From Antitrichia curtipendula (taxonomy: Eukaryota > Streptophyta > Bryopsida > Hypnales > Leucodontaceae): DNA of 64,000 nucleotides. Of the stretch, positions 58,073 to 64,000 are shown piece by piece. Each line of letters starts with the position of its first letter. Position 1 is the stretch's first letter. Location: positions 5,781,001-5,845,000 of the forward strand of contig OX579636.1 of the NCBI GenBank assembly GCA_951230915.1, in the 5' to 3' direction. The notes under the pieces were generated by a model. That model ran no database searches, had not been told where the DNA came from, and saw only the letters and a list, made by a program, of their open reading frames with translations. The translations under genes were made by a program, and so were the position numbers.

Positions 58073-59025
58073 TTAACCCCTAAAGGATCAAACACCGTTT
58101 TTTGACAACATAGCGTTTTTGGGCAGCTCACCACGAATGGAATTTTTCTTTTTTTTTCTTTGAAGTTTTCAAACAAGATGTGCCCAAGGAGTAGCTTTAG
58201 GGCCCAACAATTTTCATAACTTTTGACCACATGGTTAAAAAGTTATGGTATGATATGTAGTTTTCATTGTTCAGCGGGCAGCCCAGGCAGAAAAAAAAAC
58301 TTCTTTAAAAATCATTTTCTAAAGAAATAAAAATTTGAAATTGGTTCTCTAGATTTATGTGCACAAGGAAAGCTTTGAATCATTCCACTTTGATTTATGA
58401 GATGAAAGTTATGAGGAATTTTAGTTGTGGGTAGTTTGTGGGTAGTTATGGAATCTCTACTCTAAAATAAACTTTGAAGTCCTTTATTTAACTCAATTTT
58501 CAATATTTTTGGAAAAAAATATAAACACAAGGTGTAGATTGTTTATTACAACATTACAATCTTTTGGATTGGCATTTTTCAATTCCATAATTAAATCCTT
58601 AACAATTTAGTGTTTTGAATCATTTTCTACTTCTTTCTACTTACTATTTTTTTCCTATATGTTGTACAATTCCAAATGATCTGAAATTTTTCAAGCATGT
58701 AGCTAACTTGCTTTGAAGAATGAATCCAAAGAGTTACCACCATTTTGGACATTTTTTCATACAAATGTGACCATGTGAAGTGCAGCTGCCCGGTTTTTCG
58801 CAGGGACAAAAAAAGGGTTTTTGTCACTTCAAATGCTAATTTCTTGCAATCTACACGGTGGAAATTTCTGAAATGTTTTCCACATCTTCTCAAACTAGTT
58901 TACTACAAGATCCTACGGTCACATGTGTCCAAAAATGTTTTTTTTCCAAAATTTGGTACTTGTACTAGAAATGGCAGTTTGGGAGCGTTTTTTGTGAAAA
59001 CATAGTCAAAAACCTGTTGGGTTAA
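58073..59025 (+). mobile_element. TTAA-bounded element, 953 bp, nested, with confirmed TTAA duplication
   Basis: Starts TTAACCCCTAAAGGATC and ends CAAAAACCTGTTGGGTTAA. Removing it and one TTAA gives CTCTCTTAAGGCTCTTG; copy 1 at the same place reads CTCTCTGAAGGCTCTTG, a single-base difference. TTAA duplication with ends starting CCC and closing GGG is the classic piggyBac pattern; assignment to piggyBac is inference, as no transposase is present. The open frames at 57880-58230 and 58627-58893 lie wholly or partly inside it. Confidence 0.8.
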
Positions 59026-59042
59026 GGCTCTTGAATGTTATG

Positions 59043-59507
59043 AGTGGAGGAATGCTTTCGAAGTAGGGCTTTTTTTTCTGGCAAAATTTCACCACAAAAA
59101 TCTGACCTCTCTAGCATTGTCCCTCCCAAAACTGGCCTCTGCAGTGAAGCCAGCAGGAGGGACACGGGTCCAAAGAAAAGCGCTGAAGCGAAGTGATGAG
59201 ATGGGCAACTTGTACTGTGCACTTGCACTACGATTATGAGTCGGAACGATACAATGTCGATGCTTTTATGTACGTGAAACTTGCGCTTCGAGAGTCGTAC
59301 TCGATCGGCGACTGAAGCTTCAAGAATACGGTACCCCACCACTTCATGATCGACGCCGAGTGCAGCTGATGAATAATTTCAATTTCCCTTAAGTCACATT
59401 TGTACGACTCTTGCTAGCCCTGAGATCGTGTGCCTTGATTTGCAGTACACTATGAATTAGCCGTTGTATCAGAGCTAGTGTCCATTCCCTCTAGCTGGAG
59501 GGCGGCC
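59043..59507. other. Spacer of mixed composition, no gene supported
   Basis: A minus-strand frame (59022-59342, 106 codons) crosses the end of the foldback element, so it is not a conserved gene unit. Nothing else found. Confidence 0.35.
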
Positions 59508-59515
59508 TTGCTAAA

Positions 59516-59722
59516 GGACCAGGGAGAATTGACCCCTCATTGCCCCCAACCAAGGATAGTTTAAAAAATTGCTCCCTATTTTGTGTCGCGTTTATTGATA
59601 ATTTTTCACCTAATTTGGGGCCTATATGAATTCAGAATTTCAGGAAAAAGTCGTATGTTGCAAATAAAAAATTTCCAGTGTTTGCCCCTGTGGAGCAATG
59701 AGGGGGTCAATTCACCCTGGCC
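59516..59722 (+). mobile_element. hAT-type MITE, 207 bp, with 8-bp target duplication
   Basis: Ends GGACCAGGGAGAATTGACCC and GGGTCAATTCACCCTGGCC, flanked by TTGCTAAA at 59508-59515 and 59723-59730. The core (CCCTATTTTGTGTCG, CTAATTTGGGGCC, TATGAATTCAGAATTTC) matches the other members. Confidence 0.9.
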
Positions 59723-59730
59723 TTGCTAAA

Positions 59731-60530
59731 GGCATCTCTCGGTTTCCAAATTCCAATGCAGAAAGGGTTGGCAGATTCGCTTCTTAACTTGGCCAGCTGG
59801 GCGGCGAAGGTCATGCGTGCGGTGGCTGATCCACGTACGCCGAACGCTCGCCGATCGCACTCACGGCTCGCGCTGATCGATCACAGAGACACGGAACTCA
59901 CGTGATGATGACTCCCGTCGATCGAGACGCCCACGACCTCCGTTGCCCGCTCACGCGAACCGCAGCAAGCCGTTCGATCTTTACCACGTCGAGCTTTGAT
60001 CTGCACGTACACAAGTAGACGCACCGACGTCGGTGATTCGCAGCACGGGCCCTCGCTTGATCGCGCTATACGCTCGTCCCACTCGGATCCATATCCACAT
60101 CTGAGAGTCCGTGGCATGGCCGCCTGTTGTGTGTGCCGTCGAGCTCATATAGTCGACGTACGCTGTTCGACCAACTGGTTCCAAAGCTCCCTTCGCTCCG
60201 AATACTTCTCCTTCGAATTCTCTCTAGGCCTAGAGCGCTCTCCAGTTCCCTCCGGCCATCTCAGCTTACTCGGACATGGTCAAGTGCTGGATAAGCTCAC
60301 CAGTTCTGTCTCCCGCATTTGGGAGCCTGACTGAATTTTTTTTATATAAGTCACCGCCACTTTTCAAATAAAGGAGATAGTTCTGAGCATACTGTAGGTC
60401 GCTAAGCTCAGCTGCTGAGCTCTTTGAGAACGGAAATCTCAGAACGGATCGAAAATTCTTCTGTATACTGCTGTCGACTTGCAAACTGCGGTCGAATATC
60501 TGGTCCGCTTTTCATCTTGAATAAGATATG
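59731..60530. other. GC-rich island without a convincing gene
   Basis: Markedly GC-rich and CpG-rich, unlike its surroundings. Both strands are open over parts (59996-60334 plus, 59881-60117 and 59981-60184 minus), with no recognisable motif and no frame clearly preferred. It may be a promoter/first-exon island or a piece of foreign composition. Confidence 0.25.
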
Positions 60531-61479
60531 ACATGCACGGCAGTGTCACTGGAGCCCCTGCGGTCAGCACAACCCCGGCCATGTCCATTCTTCCTCAGCG
60601 TTCGCAATTCCCAATTTCACATTACGGACTGAGTTGATGATCGTCATCATCTCGGTTCTTGTCGAGTCGTGCGTATCCTTTTGCAATTAACTCACTGCAG
60701 TGAATTGTGCGTTGCTTTCCACCTGCTTTGAATTTGTGGGTGATAGTGCTTGCATGCTCAGAGGAATGGTCTCTTTCAGTTACCAGACGCACCCTCCGCC
60801 CTCGGTGCGTAAATTTTTTATAAAAAATTTCTTCTTAGATAGACTATTTAGAAAATTAAACCAAAAAATTTAAAAGCATTCTTGAAAAAATAATCCTCTG
60901 CAGCTATATCTGCACAAAATACTGAAAATAGGTTGCTTTAACAATTACGTTGCCTTACCCCAAGAAAGTCACTTTACAAACCATCAATGTCAATAAATAT
61001 TTCTACAAATATTTCCATTTCTACACACATATCCCAATTAGGGTCACAAGTCCCAGTTATAACAATACATTTCTTGTGTTGCAACAAACAATATTTATAT
61101 AGTGTCACATATTGAGAAATTAGTGTGGGGCAACCTAATTTCATTACTCAGTGTAGTTTCCCCGAGACGACCGTCAGATTTCTCTAGAATTACAAACCAA
61201 GAACCAGTAGACATTCTCTCTCTTTGTTTTGCTTCGTAACGGTTCACGTCGTAGGATTCTTATATCCTCAACGAACTTGGCGTCTCGGCGGGATTTCTGC
61301 TGATCAACTGCAAGAAATTTCTCGACAGGGACAAACCGTATCCAGCGAACACAATGCTCAGCGCTCGATTCGTGCTACAACTGTCTGCTACAACTGTACG
61401 CATAACTGTACGCACAAACAGCGCTCCAGCCTAGTCTCGGGGATGGCGGTTTATATAGAGCGCCAGTAGCTCGATTTCA
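60531..61479. other. Intergenic DNA, no gene supported
   Basis: AT-rich part at 60810-61130, balanced composition after about 61190. The open frame 61224-61469 includes a local repeat (CAACTGT..TACAACTGTACGCA) and is not recognised. Confidence 0.35.
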
Positions 61480-61617
61480 GTTGAATTCCGTGTCGCGCCA
61501 TCAGACACCGCGTCCGTCATTCAAGACGAAACGGAGGAATTCTCTGCTTCTTCGCGATTTCGCAACGACCATTGAGAGCTCGATTCGCTGTCTTGCTGCT
61601 CAAAATGAGAAATCTGT
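61480..61617 (+). other. Possible exon bounded by splice-like signals, unrecognised
   Basis: A TCGATTTCAG acceptor-like site precedes and an AAATCT|GTAAGC donor-like site follows. Two frames are open for most of the interval, one giving a basic peptide (RHQTPRPSFKTKRRNSLLLR..) and one an acidic one (VAPSDTASVIQDETEEFSAS..), so coding potential is ambiguous. The stretch just after it (61640-61675, CTTGCAATTGAACTCTGTTC then an A run) resembles the retroposon tail at 46.9 kb. Confidence 0.25.
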
Positions 61618-61975
61618 AAGCGTTCCTTGGGTGGTTTCCTTGCAATTGAACTCTGTTCCTTTTTAAAAAAATCGGTAACTTCAATGAAGACACAGTTGCT
61701 CGCAATCATACCACTTTGAAGTTCATGATTGCGAGTTCACTTCGAAGTTCGATCCACTTTCCGTTGAAGTCGACGGAAATTGTGCTCGACATTCAATGTT
61801 TTTGCTGACTTACTACTTTCACTATCGATCTAATAAAAGCCTCATCACGCACAGGTTTAATTAGAGCGGACTTCCACGGACCTTTGCAGAAAAGACAAAG
61901 AATTTCCCGGAAAAGTGGGCAACATAATTTGAAAGGGAAGAATCTTTCCAGATCACCCAAATTCGCCACAAGGGG

Positions 61976-62099
61976 CTCATATTGCGTTCCCGGTGTCAAA
62001 ATTCCCGGTGAGTTTCACTTTCCCCGGTGTTCCCAGTGTACGACACACCGGGGAAAGTGGAACTCACCGGGAATTTTGACACCGGGAACGCATTATGAG
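61976..62099. repeat. Long perfect-type hairpin, arms about 55 bp
   Basis: CTCATATTGCGTTCCCGGTG.. pairs with ..CACCGGGAACGCATTATGAG, with very few mismatches and a loop of about 13 bases (62031-62044). Each arm holds three CCCGGTG units spaced 15-20 bases apart. The ends of the arms are also the ends of the symmetry, so it may be a very short foldback transposon; no target duplication was found. Confidence 0.85.
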
Positions 62100-62560
62100 A
62101 CTCCTGTGCGCAGACAATTGCTTGCAAAATTTGACTCCATTTGGGGTCAGTTTTCGAGTTTCGACCATCCGTTTGCGCGAAGAGATACAGGTGACCTGGA
62201 ATTCCCGTCACTTCGCTACTGATATTGGGTAGGTTCTGTGACCTGCAAGGCATTGGCCTGGTCCCCCGCTTGCTCGGGTTGTATTTTGAACGTCATTTAA
62301 TTGCGGTAGGTCTCGCACTCTCTCCCATTTGTTTATAAAAGACAAAATAAAGCAATGGAGATCTGAATAGACCGTTGGCATTAGTGAATGGCGAGGTTCG
62401 TGAAAAGTGAGGAAAGCAAGTGTCGGGCTTCCAAAAATCTAATTTTAACATTGGACTTAAATATTTGGTTTGCTTTTAGTTGAGAACATGACAAAGTGTT
62501 CCTGAAATGTAATTAGTTTCTCTTATTACTCAGCGCATCACCAACAGGCTTGGAAAGGGT

Positions 62561-62654
62561 GGTGGCGTCTACAGTAAGAGGCCAGGAGTGGGTCTGCTCG
62601 CTTTTTCTCAGCCTGGAAAGTGGATGCCCCACTCCTGGCCTCTTAGACGCCACC
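62561..62654. repeat. 94-bp hairpin, stem about 28 bp with a 4-base bulge
   Basis: GGTGGCGTCT then ACAG (unpaired) then TAAGAGGCCAGGAGTGGG on the left arm; CCCCACTCCTGGCCTCTTA then GACGCCACC on the right; loop about 34 bases. The size and near-perfect stem are in the range of a plant small-RNA precursor or a tiny foldback element. No other evidence of function. Confidence 0.75.
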
Positions 62655-63738
62655 AGCAAGGTGAAAAGCTCTGCAGTAGATTTTTATCAATGTTGTTAAA
62701 AAGCTGTTGTAATATCATTTCCTGCAATTCTAAGTCTCAGAACTGCTAAGTATCTGTCGAAAAAATTCCATATATCAACTACATCTCCTTTCGTGAGCTC
62801 TTCTTGGATTGCACAATTGCAAAGTCACTGCGACAAAACAAACCAGTGCCCCAAACCAAGACCTAAGATCGAATCAATAAGGCAACGCTGCATGTACTGA
62901 TTCGAGAACCAAAGACGAAATGAACTTCGAGACATAAACGTAAATTTCAACGTATTTCAACGTAAATCCACGTAATATGAAGAGAATATCATCATGTTCA
63001 AAACTCAACGAAAGATCGAGAAAACTCCCTAAAAAGATGAGGCCGCTCAAATTCCAAGAGCGTCTCTGTCGCCTTCACGTCGATCAATTGTAGAGACACC
63101 AAGCTCTCAAGGTGTGGCTCCTGTTGAGACATCAACCTCCGTTGCGCCATCTCTGTCGAACTGCGCTAACTGTGATCAAGACGTACTACCTAGTCTGCAA
63201 ACAGGGCGGAGGATTCTGAGTAGTGAGATTTCCTTAAGGTACGTGCACCAGGAATTAATCGCCAGCTGAAATGTATGCAGGTTGTACATTTTGGGTGGCG
63301 AGTCCGGGTGCGAATACATTGGTACTAGCTAGTTAGGGAGAGATCCGGAGTTTTTGTAACCAGTTCATGCATGTCCTGTCGGATTATAAATATTCAATCA
63401 AGCCCTCAAAAAGTGCATTGAACTGTGCGTCACACTTGACGTAAATGAATGACTCTACTTGTGCAATTTCTTTTTTCCCCACTAATGTGATGAATAAATC
63501 GGACCTCATTGTTCAGAACGGAGGCTGAAAATTCGTATGATAATTGAGAATGGAAATTTTTTCAAGGTACACCAAATGGTGCAAGTATTGAACCCGACAC
63601 TTCAAGTAATCCTGTGAGCGAAATGTGAAGAAATGTGAGCGAAATGAACGAGAATGTGCACATGGGAAGGTCGGGGCTTTGTCACCACTAACTAAATGTC
63701 TCTGCAAGACACCGGAATTTGACAAAGATAGGGGTCTG
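62655..63738. other. Intergenic DNA of mixed composition, no gene supported
   Basis: A short local repeat of ATTTCAACGTA..CACGTA is at 62940-62975 and one of AATGTGAGCGAAATG at 63617-63650. The only open frame (63513-63725 minus) is not recognised. Confidence 0.35.
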
Positions 63739-64000
63739 TAAAAGCGACCTGTCTCTAAAAGCGACCTCAGAGGTACATTTTACTTTCTTCAATGTACCAA
63801 CCTCAGGAGGGGGTCGCTTTTAGAAACCACTGCGTTTCAACTTCAAAAATTTGTAACTAATTCCACGAAGGTCCAAAAAATATAAAACGACTTGGATTAG
63901 ATGCCAATTCCATTTTTCTTCCTAGTAAAATTTACTGAAACTTGTTTCAAGGAGTTTAGCTTCCCTGAAAATGCAATCAGCTCTTAAAGGGTTGCTTTAA
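63739..64000 (+). mobile_element. Inverted-repeat element, related to the 31.25-kb MITE, may continue past the window
   Basis: Starts TAAAAGCGACCTGTCTCTAA; the last bases, AAAGGGTTGCTTTAA, are its approximate reverse complement. An internal hairpin pairs CTAAAAGCGACCTC..GTACATT with AATGTACC..GGTCGCTTTTAG (63754-63823). The right part is collinear with 31480-31659 (AAAATTTGTAA.TAATTC, TTTTTCTT, TTGCTTTAA-type end). The exact end cannot be judged at the window edge. Confidence 0.6.

Larger units (their letters stand above)
56704..59042. mobile_element. Foldback element, copy 2, with two nested insertions
   Basis: Outer ends CATAACATTCAAGAGCTGTG and (right) AAGGCTCTTGAATGTTATG. Collinear with copy 1, including the long palindrome (about 57226-57815), but interrupted by a 241-bp element (56985-57225) and a TTAA-bounded element (58073-59025). 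Without them the length is about that of copy 1. A 42-bp segment of copy 1 near 54320-54361 is absent here, a change between short repeats of ATATTCCACA. No clear target duplication for the outer element. Confidence 0.8.

Noticed and set aside
55577..58893. Two similar open frames (55577-55828 plus; 58627-58893 minus), both beginning MRRCGK.FRNFHRVDC, looking like a small gene family
   Set aside because: Both lie inside copies of the TTAA-bounded repeat; the similarity is that of the repeat DNA. Other copies of the same segment are not open.
59881..60334. GC-rich open frames on both strands
   Set aside because: High GC lowers stop frequency; no frame is favoured and no family is recognised.
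1..64000. tRNA, rRNA, CRISPR or prokaryotic operon signals
   Set aside because: No cloverleaf-compatible B-box context, no regular direct-repeat/spacer array and no closely packed long open frames were seen.

Overview
The window is nuclear DNA of a plant. Evidence seen: intron-rich genes with GT-AG splicing, plant-type CCCTAAA telomere units inside the chromosome (28468-28507), a plant TOM1/TOM3-family membrane protein, and many small non-autonomous transposons. The host is most likely a streptophyte, possibly a seed-free land plant; that is inference. The window is AT-rich, gene-poor and repeat-rich. No bacterial, organellar or viral gene was recognised, and no tRNA, rRNA or CRISPR array.

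Layout. 1-14.3 kb: AT-rich intergenic DNA with relics of transposons (reverse TTAA-element pieces, a possible copia-type LTR near 8.2-8.76 kb, a short retroposon at 9.8-10.03 kb, two terminal-inverted-repeat elements at 11.1-11.8 kb). 14.3-21.2 kb: a complete 13-exon gene for a TOM1/TOM3-like seven-transmembrane protein (380 codons, exon phases checked). 21.2-25.9 kb: downstream DNA with repeat relics. 26-28.4 kb: a complete 5-exon gene for the TFIIIC tau55-related subunit (GTF3C6 type), whose acidic repeat tail runs past its stop into a decayed minisatellite with a telomeric insertion. 29-37.1 kb: a cluster of roughly 0.7-1 kb elements bounded by TTAA, one with another element nested inside, plus a GC-richer island and a 135-bp tandem repeat. 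37-38.5 kb: nothing recognised. 38.5-44.1 kb: one weak minus-strand exon and a long degenerate tandem array with a unit of about 180-260 bp. 44.5-51 kb: a 3.86-kb-offset tandem duplication of a broken kinase-like gene, with a retroposon and hAT-type MITEs inserted. 51-59.7 kb: a transposon graveyard in which nested insertions can be read against an empty paralogous site. 59.7-64 kb: GC-richer islands without a convincing gene, two strong hairpins, and the start of another inverted-repeat element.

The two intact genes are ordinary host genes of unrelated function (endomembrane 7TM protein; RNA polymerase III initiation). The most unusual content is the repeat biology: a TTAA-flanked family whose target duplication can be confirmed from an empty site in a paralogous element, giant foldback elements, and the 230-bp array.
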